A DNA stretch of 64,000 nt from Pseudoalteromonas sp. MEBiC 03607 (GCF_004792295.1 NZ_SRRY01000001.1:2676501-2740500); one strand, 5' to 3'. Positions 1 to 9,077 are shown, numbered from the stretch's first letter. Numbers and translations are program-made. Notes: generated by a model from the letters alone, not told the origin.

Positions 1-353
1 GACAAAGCAACGCGCATAGAACGATGCGTTCCTTCCATCACAATACTTGCGCTTTGAATTGAATTTTTCTTATGACGAGCAAATTCTTTAAAACCTGCGA
101 CGAAAAGTGCCTCAACACCAGAAGCGCCTCCAGGACGGGCTGACACTTCATTATATAGTTTACTTAAATCAACGCCTGACCAAAACTTTTGCTCAAAACG
201 CTTTGCGCCATTAAGTGCATCAGAAATCGCTTTTTTACGTTGAAAAATAATTGCCCATGACATTACCGACATACCGACTAATGCCAACATTACTAGCTGG
301 ACAAGTACACTGGCTTCTAGAATAAGATCTAAAAAGTTAAGCCCTGATCCCAC
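1..353 (-). CDS. tolQ: TolQ, Tol-Pal proton channel subunit (3' end outside window)
   Basis: Only the N-terminal 117 or so residues are present; the reading frame runs off the left edge. The protein begins at a GTG codon (351-353) preceded by an AGGAG Shine-Dalgarno. It reads VGSGLNFLDLILEASVLVQL, followed by a hydrophobic helix ending in SWAIIFQRKKA, the first transmembrane segment of the TolQ/ExbB/MotA family. Known role: inner-membrane proton channel with TolR that energises TolA for outer-membrane constriction at division. It is probably the first gene of a tol-pal operon continuing to the left. A ybgC thioesterase gene, usual in front of tolQ in E. coli, is not seen. The GTG start may explain why automatic calls miss it. 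Confidence 0.9.
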   Translation of the reverse strand, partial: MGSGLNFLDLILEASVLVQLVMLALVGMSVMSWAIIFQRKKAISDALNGAKRFEQKFWSGVDLSKLYNEVSARPGGASGVEALFVAGFKEFARHKKNSIQSASIVMEGTHRSMRVAL

Positions 354-845
354 GTTAAACTCCTAAAATAGATTTCTATATAATTTGTTATATTTATTAC
401 ATGCGCACTGTTTGACCATAAATGAGGCCAAAAGTTGTGCCTAGTGTATATAGTCAGTTATAAACTGACAACGCTCTTGCTGTGAATTAGCGGCAATTAA
501 CGGTAAAAAGCAAATTGCTTAGCTATTTTTTAGTCATATTAAGTTTCACTCGTCTTTTTGTGCATATTTTTACATTAATAAAAAGTCATTACAAAAATCC
601 TAAAAAGCTAATAAAACCTCAAAAAATAGCGCTTTTATTCAAAAAACACGCATAAACACCCAAAAGCAGTTTTGCAAATCTACTACAGAATACTTAAACT
701 AATCCTGAATGAAGTTCATAAAATTTTTAAAACCCACTTTATTCATGAGCTTAAATATAAAAACACCAAAAAGTGAACAAAAAGCACACAACTTAAATTT
801 TCACTCACATTAGTTTTTTTTATCTGAAAATAAAATTTTTCTAGT
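354..845. other. AT-rich intergenic stretch upstream of tolQ
   Basis: About 490 bases between the tolQ start and the promoter of the candidate small RNA. It is very AT-rich, with many A and T runs. I found no plausible coding frame, tRNA or hairpin terminator. It should hold the tolQ promoter, which I could not place with confidence. Confidence 0.5.
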
Positions 846-874
846 TTGAAGAAAAATCCTTCATTGCGTATTAT
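846..874 (+). promoter_or_regulatory. Sigma-70 promoter of candidate small RNA
   Basis: TTGAAG (846-851) and TATTAT (869-874) are separated by exactly 17 bases. Transcription would start near 881. No gene follows on this strand before the strong terminator at 1033-1060, so the promoter points to a short non-coding transcript. Confidence 0.55.
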
Positions 875-880
875 TTACCT

Positions 881-1060
881 ATACCGAGCTAGCAACCTCA
901 TGAAAGAGTCTTTCATTAAGCTCAGTTTTTTGCATTATGATGTTTCGTATTGCTCCAGGTTAATTTGCACAGGATAAAACCTCGTTCAAATTGACCATAG
1001 TTTCCAAGATTACTTCCTTCAACTTGTTGTTTGCCCGCATCCTTATGCGGGCTTTTTTTT
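881..1060 (+). ncRNA. Candidate trans-acting small RNA, about 180 nt
   Basis: The region has a promoter-like element immediately upstream and a textbook intrinsic terminator at its end, with no convincing gene between. Near the 5' end, ATGAAAGA and TCTTTCAT (901-917) can pair, and GAGC/GCTC outside them can extend the stem. The middle (about 960-1030) is unpaired, AT-rich and contains TTTCCAAGATTACTTCC, the kind of single-stranded stretch used as a seed. A GC-rich hairpin with an eight-T tail is typical of Hfq-dependent RNAs. The seed region faintly recalls RyhB and ArcZ, but I cannot assign a family. Expression is inferred only. Confidence 0.5.
1033..1060 (+). terminator. Rho-independent terminator of candidate small RNA
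   Basis: GCCCGCAT, a four-base loop CCTT, then ATGCGGGC form a perfect 8-bp stem, followed by eight T residues. Confidence 0.85.
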
Positions 1061-1190
1061 GCCTGAGCAAACGTCAACGAGAATACCTACAGCTAACTTA
1101 ACAGCATGTGAATTACAGATGTTAAAATGATACTAAGCGGTAAGCGGTAAAACCTATCTTGCTAATAAATAAAACCAAGTTACCTAAATT

Positions 1191-1216
1191 AAAAAAGCAG
1201 CCCTTTTGAGCTGCTC
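1191..1216 (-). terminator. Rho-independent terminator after ruvB
   Basis: Read on the minus strand, AGCAGC and GCTGCT pair around an eight-base loop and are followed by a six-T run. It lies about 45 bases past the ruvB stop codon. Confidence 0.8.
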
Positions 1217-1259
1217 GAAACTTATAAATAAAAAGCTAGTAACTAAACTTTAGGTTTGA

Positions 1260-2264
1260 TTATTTATCGGGTGTTAAACCAAAGTGAAGGTAGGCAATAT
1301 CCGAGACAAGTCGTCCGCGTGGAGTGCGTTGAATAAAACCTTGCTGTATTAAAAAAGGCTCTATTACATCTTCTATGGTTTCTTTTTCTTCGCCAATGGC
1401 AGCAGCGAGGTTATCAAGACCAACTGGGCCACCCATAAATTTTTCGATAATAGCAAGCAAGTATTTACGGTCCATATAATCAAAGCCACTTTTATCAACA
1501 TCAATCATATCGAGTGCTTGCTCAGCCACCGAAGCATTTACTTTACCGTCTGAGCGTACTTGGGTGTAATCACGCACACGGCGCAACAAACGATTTGCAA
1601 TTCGAGGTGTACCACGCGAGCGCTTGGCTATTTCGGCCGCGCCTTCATCACACATGGTTAAATTTAAAAAGCTAGCAGAACGTGCAACAATTTTTGATAA
1701 GTCTTCAACAGAATAAAACTCTAAGCGCTGTACAATACCAAAACGGTCTCTTAGCGGTGAGGTAAGTGATCCTGCCCGTGTTGTTGCGCCAATTAATGTA
1801 AATGGCGGTAAATCGAGTTTTATTGAGCGCGCTGCAGGGCCTTCACCAATCATAATATCTAGCTGATAATCTTCCATCGCAGGATATAAAATCTCTTCAA
1901 CTTGTGGACTTAGCCGATGTATTTCATCAATAAAAAGTACATCACCTTCTTCAAGGTTTGTTAAAAGTGCAGCAAGGTCCCCTGCCTTTTCGAGTACAGG
2001 ACCAGACGTCGTTTTAATATTTACGTTAAGCTCGTTAGCAACAATGTTAGCAAGAGTCGTTTTACCAAGACCCGGTGGACCGAATATTAATAAGTGATCG
2101 AGTGCTTCACCACGGTGCCGTGCGGCCTCAATAAAAATTTCCATTTGTTGCTTAACATGCGGCTGGCCTGTGTAATCGTTAAGAAGCTTTGGCCGTATAG
2201 CACGGTCAACACTGTCTTCGTTACTTTGCTCAGATGCATCAATTAAGCGATCTGCTTCAATCAT
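1260..2264 (-). CDS. ruvB: RuvB, Holliday junction branch migration ATPase
   Basis: 334 residues, full length for the family. AAA+ motor that drives branch migration of Holliday junctions as hexameric rings flanking a RuvA tetramer. Visible motifs: Walker A GPPGLGKT (62-69), Walker B with DEIH (113-116), sensor 1 GATT (159-162), arginine finger region RDRFG (about 172-176), sensor 2 RGTPR (217-221), and a C-terminal winged helix with the TPRGR loop. It is the last gene of ruvCAB, seven bases after ruvA, and is followed by its own terminator. No anomalies. Confidence 0.98.
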   Translation of the reverse strand: MIEADRLIDASEQSNEDSVDRAIRPKLLNDYTGQPHVKQQMEIFIEAARHRGEALDHLLIFGPPGLGKTTLANIVANELNVNIKTTSGPVLEKAGDLAALLTNLEEGDVLFIDEIHRLSPQVEEILYPAMEDYQLDIMIGEGPAARSIKLDLPPFTLIGATTRAGSLTSPLRDRFGIVQRLEFYSVEDLSKIVARSASFLNLTMCDEGAAEIAKRSRGTPRIANRLLRRVRDYTQVRSDGKVNASVAEQALDMIDVDKSGFDYMDRKYLLAIIEKFMGGPVGLDNLAAAIGEEKETIEDVIEPFLIQQGFIQRTPRGRLVSDIAYLHFGLTPDK

Positions 2265-2271
2265 GGTTTAC

Positions 2272-2892
2272 TCACAACATTGATTTTAGAGCTTCTTTAA
2301 TTAGAACCTCGGTCGTCATATCTGGTTTATTAACTGCTTTAACCGCTTTTTGTGCTTGCGGTAATTTGTAACCTAACGCTTCAAGCGCTGAAACAGCATC
2401 ATCGGCAGCGTTATTTGCCACAAGTGTATTATTACTTGCTGGCTCAATAACCGCATTATCGCTAAATGGCGTAAATAAGTCATTACCCCAATTTTTAAGT
2501 CTGTCTTTCATTTCAAGCACTAAACGCTCAGCGGTTTTTTTACCAACCCCCGGCAGTTTAACCAAAGTGGTCGCATCTTCATTATTTACACACGTTACAA
2601 ATTGCTGCGCCGACATTCCCGATAAAATGGCAAGGCCAAGTTTAGGACCAACACCATTGGCTTTTAATAGCTCTCTAAATAAAGCGCGTTCGGTTTTATT
2701 GTTAAAACCAAATAATAACTGGGCATCTTCACGTACTACAAAGTGGGTATAAATAATCGCTTGCTCACCCACTGCCGGTAAATCATAAAAACAGGTCATT
2801 GGCATTTGTACTTCGTAGCCTACACCACTTACTTCAATAAGAATTTCTGGTGGCTGTTTTTCAACTAGTAAACCATTTAATCGACCAATCAT
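2272..2892 (-). CDS. ruvA: RuvA, Holliday junction DNA-binding subunit
   Basis: 206 residues, as expected. It binds four-way junctions as a tetramer and loads RuvB. An N-terminal OB-fold (1-63) begins [14 protein letters not shown]. Two helix-hairpin-helix motifs follow: [16 protein letters not shown] (about 75-90) and [15 protein letters not shown] (about 110-124). A flexible linker (about 135-155) leads to the small C-terminal domain that contacts RuvB. ruvC ends one base before the start codon and ruvB begins seven bases after the stop, so the three genes form one transcript. Confidence 0.98.
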   Translation of the reverse strand: MIGRLNGLLVEKQPPEILIEVSGVGYEVQMPMTCFYDLPAVGEQAIIYTHFVVREDAQLLFGFNNKTERALFRELLKANGVGPKLGLAILSGMSAQQFVTCVNNEDATTLVKLPGVGKKTAERLVLEMKDRLKNWGNDLFTPFSDNAVIEPASNNTLVANNAADDAVSALEALGYKLPQAQKAVKAVNKPDMTTEVLIKEALKSML

Positions 2893-2893
2893 A

Positions 2894-3418
2894 TTACTTC
2901 CTTAATCGTCCTCTTACGGTTTTGCTAGCGCTACCCGCAAGTTTTATTAAATTTTGTTCTGAGTGAGCATGACAAATAGCAATAGCCAAGGCATCAGCAG
3001 CATCGGCTTGCGGAGTGCCCGGTAATTTTAATATATTTTTAACCATATGCTGTACTTGCGACTTATCGGCTCCACCATTACCCACAACTGCTTGCTTAAT
3101 TTGTCGTGCCGAATACTCATAAACTGGCAGCTCAGCCATTGAAGCACCAACAATTGCTGCACCTCGGGCTTGGCCTAGTTTAAGTGCCGAGTCTGGATTA
3201 TGTGCCATAAACACTTTTTCGATAGCAAAGCTATCTGGAGAGAATTGTTCTACCAACTGGCTAATACCTTGGTAAATCATTTTTAAGCGCACCGGAAAAT
3301 CGTGATCGGCTAATTTAATGCAACCACTTCCTAAATAGGTAAACTTTGCACCTTGATGGGCAATCACACCATACCCTGTTAATCGTGAACCAGGATCAAT
3401 TCCTAAAATAATCGCCAA
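2894..3418 (-). CDS. ruvC: RuvC, Holliday junction resolvase
   Basis: 174 residues. Mg-dependent dimeric endonuclease that cuts Holliday junctions symmetrically. The RNase H-like fold shows its four acidic residues: D8 in GIDPGSR, E67 in AIEKVF, and D139 and D142 in QADAADALA. It is first in the ruvCAB operon. The closest upstream signals are a LexA-like box about 50 bases before the start and, behind that, the terminator of the ABC permease gene. The whole operon therefore probably has one damage-inducible promoter. In E. coli ruvC is not SOS-controlled, so this arrangement differs. Confidence 0.98.
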   Translation of the reverse strand: MAIILGIDPGSRLTGYGVIAHQGAKFTYLGSGCIKLADHDFPVRLKMIYQGISQLVEQFSPDSFAIEKVFMAHNPDSALKLGQARGAAIVGASMAELPVYEYSARQIKQAVVGNGGADKSQVQHMVKNILKLPGTPQADAADALAIAICHAHSEQNLIKLAGSASKTVRGRLRK

Positions 3419-3468
3419 CTAACTGACCCGTCTATTATCATTATTATCTGCAGTTAATAATGCCAGAG

Positions 3469-3488
3469 CACTGTATAAATTACCAGTA
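3469..3488. promoter_or_regulatory. Putative LexA (SOS) box before ruvC
   Basis: CACTGTATAAATTACCAGTA matches the E. coli LexA consensus at 15 of 20 positions by hand. It has CTGT, eight AT-rich bases, then CCAG instead of ACAG, followed by TA. It lies 50-70 bases upstream of the ruvC start, just past the preceding terminator, where an operator would be expected. Confidence 0.6.
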
Positions 3489-3504
3489 ACCAATTGCAAT
3501 TCAT

Positions 3505-3533
3505 AAAAAATGCCCGCAATTGCGAGCATTTTT
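3505..3533 (-). terminator. Terminator between ABC permease gene and ruvC
   Basis: On the minus strand ATGCTCGCAATTGCGGGCAT forms a hairpin with one G-T type mismatch, followed by six T. It separates the YbbP-type permease gene from the ruvCAB operon. Confidence 0.75.
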
Positions 3534-3547
3534 CACACAGCTTTCTC

Positions 3548-6049
3548 TTATGCCAACGAGCGCAATAAGCCTTGAGTATTTTTGCGCATTGTTCTGGCTA
3601 TCATTAAATAACCCAAACATGCCACAAATAAGCCCCCTACCGCAGGGCCAATTAACCAAATATGCGGATGCAGTTTGCCTGCTAATTCAAACATCTGCCT
3701 TTGTACTATTAATAATGCAACATCACTAACAATGGCAGCGACTAAGCCTGCTGTGACCCCTAATAGTAAAAACTCATATAAGGTGGCATTTTTAATTAAG
3801 CGCCCTTTCGCGCCTAAGGTTCGCAAAATAACAATCTCTTGCATACGCTCGCCTAAACTTGCTTGTACTTGTGAAATAAGCACTAGAGCACCACAGGCAA
3901 CAACAATTGCCAACACAAACCCTATCGCTAACGATACTTGCTCTATGGTTGAGCGGATTTGCTTTATAAAGCTTTCAACATCAATCACATTAACCGTTGG
4001 GTACTGGCGCATTAGCTCATTAAACTCGCGCTTTTTATCTGCTTTTACATTTACCGATGAAATATAAGTAGCAGGGAAACTCGCCAATACATCAGGACTT
4101 AGAATAATAAAGAAGTTCGGCTTTAATGTTGTCCAATTAACCTTGCGCACACTGGTGATTTTGGCATCAAACGATTGTGCACCAATCAAAAAGGTTAATG
4201 TGTCACCTAATTTAACATCAAGGCGTTCAAGCATAGACTCTTCAACTGAAGCTTCAGCGACAGAATCTTTTGTGAACCATGTGCCGTCAATAAGCTCATT
4301 TTGGCTTGGTAAATCTTCACGCCAAGTTAGGTTTAGCTCACGACCAATACCGGAACGGGCTTCTTCATCTTTCTTTTCATTGTCTTCTTGTGAGACTTCA
4401 CGAGCTACCAACTCGCCATTAACGGCGTTTACCCGGCCACGGACAACCGGATAAAAGTCAGAGGTTGGCATATCTCGCTCTGCTAAAAAGCTCGTTATTG
4501 GCTCTAGTTCTTGCTCTGTTATATTCACTAAAAATGAATTGGGCGCATCAACCGGCAATTGCGATTGCCAGTCAGAGATCATGTCATTTTTAAGTACAAT
4601 TAAAAACAGCAACAGTTTGATAGCCAAAGCAAAACTAATCAATTGCACAGCATTTACGTTGGCGCGTTTTTGGATAGACGCAATTGCCAAAGACCAGCTA
4701 TTACCAGGGCTTAAACCGAGCTTTCGACCGCCACCAAATATAACCTTTGATAAACCAAACAACACAGCAATTAAAAACGCTGTAGAGAGAAACAAAATAG
4801 CGCTTATTTTAATATTATTACTAAATAACCACATCAGTAAAAACACGGTAAGTGCCGACATAGCAAGGTGTATTTTACTGACCAATAAACGATCGCCTAA
4901 GTTACGACGCAGTACGCGCAGCGGCGGAATATCAAATAAATCGAGTAATGGTTTAATCGAGAACATAATTGCACAAATTAAACCTGTGCTAATTGCAATA
5001 ATCCACGGTTTAGCCGATGCACTAGGAAGTACTGAGCCCATGCTTTGTGCTAGATAATCTGTTGCAATGGCTTGCAATCCATAACCAATCAGCAAACCAA
5101 CGATCACCGACATTGAACAAACAAGGCTCAAATGAAGTAGATATATTTTACGGATCATAGCGCGGCTACCGCCGAGTGTTTTCATCATGGCAACAGGGTC
5201 GTATTGGCGTTCACAATAGCGCTTTGCCGATACCGCGATAGCCACAGCAGCTAATATAATGCCAAGTAAGCCTGCCAATAATAAGTAGCTTTCGGCGCGG
5301 TTTAAGCTATTAGAAATAGGCGATTGGCGGTCTTTAACGCCATACCAACGCTGGTTTTCTTTCATTTGAGGTTTTAACCAGCTATAAAAATTTTCGATAT
5401 CGCTTTCGTCCCCAGCATAGAGCTGGCGGTAAAACACTCGACTACCCGGCTGAATAACCTGAGTTTTTGCAATATCGTCTTCGTTAATTAAAATACGTTG
5501 GCTACTAGAAAACACATTAAACGGTGCATCGGGCTCTTCAGCTACAACATGACTGGCAACAAAAGTGGCGGCTCCTAACTCTACTTTATCGCCAACTTTA
5601 ATATTAAGCGCATAGAACACCGACTCACTGAGCCAAACTTCACCGCGAGTTGGAATGTCTTCAGTTACCTGAGGCTCAGCAGTTAAGCTAGATTTTATCT
5701 TTAGCTCGCCTTTTAATGGATAAGTGTTTGATACCGCTTTAACCGAACCCAACTGCATTTCGTCACCAGCAAATAGCATGGTATCGAAATAGGTTATTTT
5801 TGCGGTGCGAATGTTATCTTGGGCGGCTTTATCTAAAAACTCAGCAGGTAAAGCATGGTTACTTGCTAAGACACGATCTGCAGCAATAAAGGCACTGCTT
5901 TTTTGCTCAATACTTTGACCGATACGGTCAGTAACCATAGATAAAGTTAAAACAGTCAGTACAGCTAAAGCTATGGCTGCACTGATCACTGTTAACTCAC
6001 CGCGCTTAAACTCACGTGAAAACAGTTTTAGTGCTAATTTAGCCCACAT
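3548..6049 (-). CDS. YbbP-type ABC transporter permease, FtsX/MacB fold
   Basis: 833 residues. The N-terminal helix (KRGELTVISAAIALAVLTVLTLSM) is followed by a large periplasmic domain. There are two clusters of helices, near 255-385 and 450-485, then a second periplasmic domain (about 500-690) and three C-terminal helices. This duplicated FtsX layout is that of E. coli YbbP, the partner of the ATPase YbbA. Such proteins act as mechanotransmission exporters or extractors of lipophilic or protein substrates at the inner membrane; the substrate is unknown. The start overlaps the end of the ATPase gene by 11 bases, so they are translationally coupled. Confidence 0.9.
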   Translation of the reverse strand: MWAKLALKLFSREFKRGELTVISAAIALAVLTVLTLSMVTDRIGQSIEQKSSAFIAADRVLASNHALPAEFLDKAAQDNIRTAKITYFDTMLFAGDEMQLGSVKAVSNTYPLKGELKIKSSLTAEPQVTEDIPTRGEVWLSESVFYALNIKVGDKVELGAATFVASHVVAEEPDAPFNVFSSSQRILINEDDIAKTQVIQPGSRVFYRQLYAGDESDIENFYSWLKPQMKENQRWYGVKDRQSPISNSLNRAESYLLLAGLLGIILAAVAIAVSAKRYCERQYDPVAMMKTLGGSRAMIRKIYLLHLSLVCSMSVIVGLLIGYGLQAIATDYLAQSMGSVLPSASAKPWIIAISTGLICAIMFSIKPLLDLFDIPPLRVLRRNLGDRLLVSKIHLAMSALTVFLLMWLFSNNIKISAILFLSTAFLIAVLFGLSKVIFGGGRKLGLSPGNSWSLAIASIQKRANVNAVQLISFALAIKLLLFLIVLKNDMISDWQSQLPVDAPNSFLVNITEQELEPITSFLAERDMPTSDFYPVVRGRVNAVNGELVAREVSQEDNEKKDEEARSGIGRELNLTWREDLPSQNELIDGTWFTKDSVAEASVEESMLERLDVKLGDTLTFLIGAQSFDAKITSVRKVNWTTLKPNFFIILSPDVLASFPATYISSVNVKADKKREFNELMRQYPTVNVIDVESFIKQIRSTIEQVSLAIGFVLAIVVACGALVLISQVQASLGERMQEIVILRTLGAKGRLIKNATLYEFLLLGVTAGLVAAIVSDVALLIVQRQMFELAGKLHPHIWLIGPAVGGLFVACLGYLMIARTMRKNTQGLLRSLA

Positions 6050-6767
6050 TCGCTTGCACTCCCTCGCTTTCTTTTACTGTTACTAATTGCCCAGCTTCAA
6101 TATGTAGTATTTGCTGGCATTTTTGCGCAAGCTGCTCATCATGAGTTACCAAAATAAGTGTCGTACCGTGTTCTTGATTAAGTTCAAATAATAACGACTC
6201 AATGAGCTTACCGTTTTTACTATCAAGGTTGGCTGAAGGTTCATCGGCAAATAAAATTTTAGGTGTACCAATAAATGCACGAGCAATCGCTACACGTTGC
6301 TGCTCACCGCCCGACAATTGCGACGGGTAATGGCCAACACGATGACTTAGCCCTACTTTTTCAAGTAGCTCAAGTGCTTGTTGTTTAGCATTTTTGCTTC
6401 CAGCAAGTTCTGCCGGTAGCATCACGTTTTCTAGAGCTGTTAAACTTTGCACGAGCATGAAAGATTGAAATACAAAACCTACTTTCTCAGCGCGAAGTGC
6501 AGCACGTGCTTCCTCATCTAATTCGTGTAATGCAGCACCATCTAAATGAATACTGCCATTGGTTGATTGGTCAAGGCCGGCTAATAAACTTAATAAAGTA
6601 GACTTACCCGAACCAGATGTGCCCACTACCGCAACCGAATCTCCTGACTTGACATTAAAGCTGATGTCACTGAGGATGGTGAGGTCGCCCTCAACTGTGG
6701 TGACCGTTTTAGAAAGTCCTTTAACTTGAATAATGTTTAATTGAGAAAGCGCTGACATATGATGCAT
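6039..6767 (-). CDS. ybbA: YbbA-type ABC transporter ATPase
   Basis: 242 residues from the ATG at 6767; a second in-frame ATG at 6758 gives MSALSQLN and is equally plausible. Nucleotide-binding subunit of the LolD/MacB/YbbA class. Motifs: Walker A GTSGSGKST near 49-57, Q-loop FVFQSF, signature LSGGEQQRVAIARAF, Walker B ILFADEPSANLD, and H-loop LVTHD. It pairs with the downstream permease. It is divergent from tesA, as in E. coli; here the two start codons actually overlap. Confidence 0.93.
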   Translation of the reverse strand: MHHMSALSQLNIIQVKGLSKTVTTVEGDLTILSDISFNVKSGDSVAVVGTSGSGKSTLLSLLAGLDQSTNGSIHLDGAALHELDEEARAALRAEKVGFVFQSFMLVQSLTALENVMLPAELAGSKNAKQQALELLEKVGLSHRVGHYPSQLSGGEQQRVAIARAFIGTPKILFADEPSANLDSKNGKLIESLLFELNQEHGTTLILVTHDEQLAQKCQQILHIEAGQLVTVKESEGVQANVG

Positions 6768-7376
6768 CCAATCCTACGTTTTATATTCGTTTTACTGTTA
6801 GTAATCAAACCACTTACGGCAGCAGCTGACAACACAATTTTAATTTTAGGTGACAGTTTAAGCGCCGCTTATGGCCTTAAACAAGAGCAAGGCTGGGTTA
6901 AATTGTTACAAGATAAGTACGATGAAAAAGACCAATCAGTATACCTAGTAAACGCCAGTATTAGCGGTGAAACCACAGGCGGTGCATTAAGACGACTCGA
7001 TGCATTACTAACCGAGTTCGAACCTACGCACGTGCTTATAGAGCTTGGCGGAAATGACGGTTTACGCGGTTTTCCAATCAAGCGCTTACAAGCTAACCTA
7101 CGTGATTTAATAGCAAAAAGCCAACAAACTGGGGCGAAAACCGCCGTAATGGAGGTACAAATTCCGCCAAATTACGGCCCGCGTTATACCAAGCTTTTTA
7201 CCGACAGCTTTAAAACCATTGCCAATGAAACAAACTCAGAATTAATGCCATTTTTTATGATCGATATTGCTGGCCGACCAGAGCTTATGCAAAACGATAA
7301 CTTACACCCTAACGCCGATGCTCAACCATTAATACGCGACTTTATGTACAAAACGATCAACGATTGGCTAGATTAA
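6759..7376 (+). CDS. tesA: TesA, periplasmic lysophospholipase L1 / thioesterase I
   Basis: 205 residues with a signal peptide (about 1-23, ending in TAAA). SGNH hydrolase: block I GDSL with nucleophile S33, block II G70 in SISGET, block III GGND with N99, and block V DNLHP with D180 and H183. It hydrolyses acyl-CoA, lysophospholipids and small esters in the periplasm. The ATG at 6759 is followed at once by another; neither has a strong Shine-Dalgarno. The 5' end overlaps the start of the divergent ybbA by up to nine bases. Confidence 0.95.
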   Translation: MMHPILRFIFVLLLVIKPLTAAADNTILILGDSLSAAYGLKQEQGWVKLLQDKYDEKDQSVYLVNASISGETTGGALRRLDALLTEFEPTHVLIELGGNDGLRGFPIKRLQANLRDLIAKSQQTGAKTAVMEVQIPPNYGPRYTKLFTDSFKTIANETNSELMPFFMIDIAGRPELMQNDNLHPNADAQPLIRDFMYKTINDWLD

Positions 7377-7440
7377 CCGCCAGCCTAATCACTTTATAAT
7401 TAGAGCTGGACAATAAACAGCCAAACAAACCGCAGGTGTA

Positions 7441-7468
7441 TTGATTTTTATAAAAAAAGCCGTACTAT
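7441..7468 (+). promoter_or_regulatory. Promoter of tRNA-Pro gene
   Basis: TTGATT (7441-7446) and TACTAT (7463-7468) are spaced 16 bases. The expected start is near 7475, just ahead of the tRNA. Confidence 0.55.
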
Positions 7469-7480
7469 GGCTTGCAACGT

Positions 7481-7557
7481 CGGCATATAGCGCAGCTTGG
7501 TAGCGCACTGTCATGGGGTGTCAGGGGTCGCAGGTTCAAATCCTGCTATGCCGACCA
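7481..7557 (+). tRNA. proL: tRNA-Pro, anticodon GGG
   Basis: 77 bases ending in an encoded CCA. The acceptor stem CGGCATA pairs with TATGCCG, the D-arm has AGCTTGGTA, the anticodon loop ATGGGGT gives anticodon GGG, and the T-arm is GCAGG TTCAAAT CCTGC. The anticodon arm and T-loop closely resemble E. coli proL from memory. It decodes CCC/CCU proline codons. No integrase or direct repeat of the tRNA 3' end is visible nearby, so it does not appear to serve as an integration site here. Confidence 0.96.
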
Positions 7558-7584
7558 TTTTTCTACGCCCAAACTCCCGCTCTA

Positions 7585-8907
7585 TTATTTATCCCTCTGT
7601 GCTTTAAACTCCTTAAAAATACTGTTCACATTCACTTTTGCGCCTAGCTTTGCAGCGATTAAAAACAGGCCCGCTAGTTTTCTGTGTACGAACAGAGCAT
7701 CTACGGGTGGTGCGTGCCAATGCTCTGAGGCGGTGCTCATTTTTAGGCCGAGCTCTTTGATTCGTTTTGGTAAGTCACTATTTGCAAAATCATACTCACC
7801 TTGGTGGCGCAGTGGCTCGCAGGCGAGTAGAAATATATCAATGACATTATCTATATATTCTTGCGCAAGCCCTTGTTGAAAATAGCCAATTTGCTGTGCT
7901 GCTGTTGCAACACCTGCTCTGTCGTTACTATTCGCGGCAGATAATAACTGTAAGTAGCCATCACTAATATGCTGAGGTAGTTCGCGGGTGGCGCCAAAGT
8001 CTAAAAGTACTAAGCGTTGATTGTCGATTTGATATTGATAATTAGCAAAGTTTGGATCTGTTTGAACTAATTTAAAGCTAAATAGCTCCCGTAAAAATAA
8101 GCTTAGTAACTGCTGAGCAGCTTTATTACGTATCGTTTGCTCTGCACTTGCAAGTGCTTCTAGCTCTTGTCCCTCAACAAAGTTCATGACTAAAACTTGA
8201 GAAGAACTAAGCGAATCTACTACATTAGGAATAAGATAATTGTCGTCACCTTTTAAACACTCGCTGTAGCGCTTTAAATAATTAGCTTCTAATTCGTAGT
8301 CAGCTTCGTTTATAAGTTGTTGTTTGGCTTCGTCTATTAGAGGTTGTAGCTCTACCTCTTTGGGTAATAAGCCACTGAGCTTGAGAAGGTAAGCTAAGTT
8401 ATCAACATCACTGGCAATGCCTTTTGCAATACCTGGGTATTGCACTTTAACTGCTAACTTTTCGCCCGATTCTCGGTAAGCAATATGCACTTGCCCTATT
8501 GATGCCGCAGCAAATGGCCTAAGTTCAAAGTGTGATAATTGTTCTAGCCATGCATCGCCCCAGTGCTCTCGCATCACTTTAACTAGTTGCTTTTGCGGCA
8601 TAGGTGTCGCTTCTGCACGCAGCCTTGCTAAAATTGCAGATAGCTCAGGAGTGAGTAATTCACCGCTATCCATAGATAACAGCTGGCCCAATTTCATTGC
8701 AGCCCCACGCAGATTTGCAAGCTGTTCGGCAAAGCGCTGAATATTTTTAGGCTGTAACAATAACTCTTGTCGTGATGTTTGCTTGCCAGCCGCCCATGCT
8801 TTTGTGCCTTCAAACAACATATTACCCGCCACTTTACCAGCTAAAGAGCCAAGCCGAACAGCTCGTGAAAACCGTGATGTTGGCACAGACTTTTGTTTAT
8901 TACTCAT
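7585..8907 (-). CDS. ABC1/UbiB-family atypical kinase
   Basis: 440 residues of the ABC1/ADCK (AarF) family. Family hallmarks: the KLGQ motif (72-75), the alanine-rich loop in place of a glycine loop (AAAS, 133-136), the lysine of AVKVQ (K154), and the metal-binding LLDFGATRE. There are no C-terminal membrane helices, so this is the stand-alone type rather than UbiB itself. Relatives support ubiquinone synthesis or lipid homeostasis as ATPases or kinases; the substrate here is unknown. It is monocistronic and convergent with the tRNA-Pro gene. Confidence 0.88.
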   Translation of the reverse strand: MSNKQKSVPTSRFSRAVRLGSLAGKVAGNMLFEGTKAWAAGKQTSRQELLLQPKNIQRFAEQLANLRGAAMKLGQLLSMDSGELLTPELSAILARLRAEATPMPQKQLVKVMREHWGDAWLEQLSHFELRPFAAASIGQVHIAYRESGEKLAVKVQYPGIAKGIASDVDNLAYLLKLSGLLPKEVELQPLIDEAKQQLINEADYELEANYLKRYSECLKGDDNYLIPNVVDSLSSSQVLVMNFVEGQELEALASAEQTIRNKAAQQLLSLFLRELFSFKLVQTDPNFANYQYQIDNQRLVLLDFGATRELPQHISDGYLQLLSAANSNDRAGVATAAQQIGYFQQGLAQEYIDNVIDIFLLACEPLRHQGEYDFANSDLPKRIKELGLKMSTASEHWHAPPVDALFVHRKLAGLFLIAAKLGAKVNVNSIFKEFKAQRDK

Positions 8908-9005
8908 AATGTTTCACACTATTAACTTAATGCTTTGAATACGTTGATTGCTCGGTTTTAGATCCACTTTAGCTTTTACAATCTTTTGCCCATTAACATA
9001 AAACT

Positions 9006-9035
9006 AAAAAAGCCGCATGGTTTCCCGATGCGGCT
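9006..9035 (-). terminator. Terminator after sulfatase gene
   Basis: On the minus strand AGCCGCAT and ATGCGGCT pair and are followed by six T. The loop (GGTTTCCCG on the plus strand) is almost the same as in the terminator at 10734-10770 on the other side of the sulfatase gene. Confidence 0.85.
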
Positions 9036-9077
9036 ATTTATTTAGATTAACAACTTAATAAATCGTTTTATTGAGTG

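Noticed and set aside
899..976. 25-codon frame starting MKESFIKLSF inside the candidate small RNA
   Set aside because: No Shine-Dalgarno, and the start codon is buried in a hairpin; more likely non-coding.
4539..5057. 172-codon open frame on the plus strand inside the ABC permease gene
   Set aside because: Antisense to a clearly real gene, no family features and no ribosome site; the same applies to other long frames opposite ftsK, pta, metG and the TonB receptor.
7481..7557. tRNA-Pro as an integration site for a mobile element
   Set aside because: No integrase and no second copy of the tRNA 3' end were found; the next gene is an ordinary ABC1 kinase.
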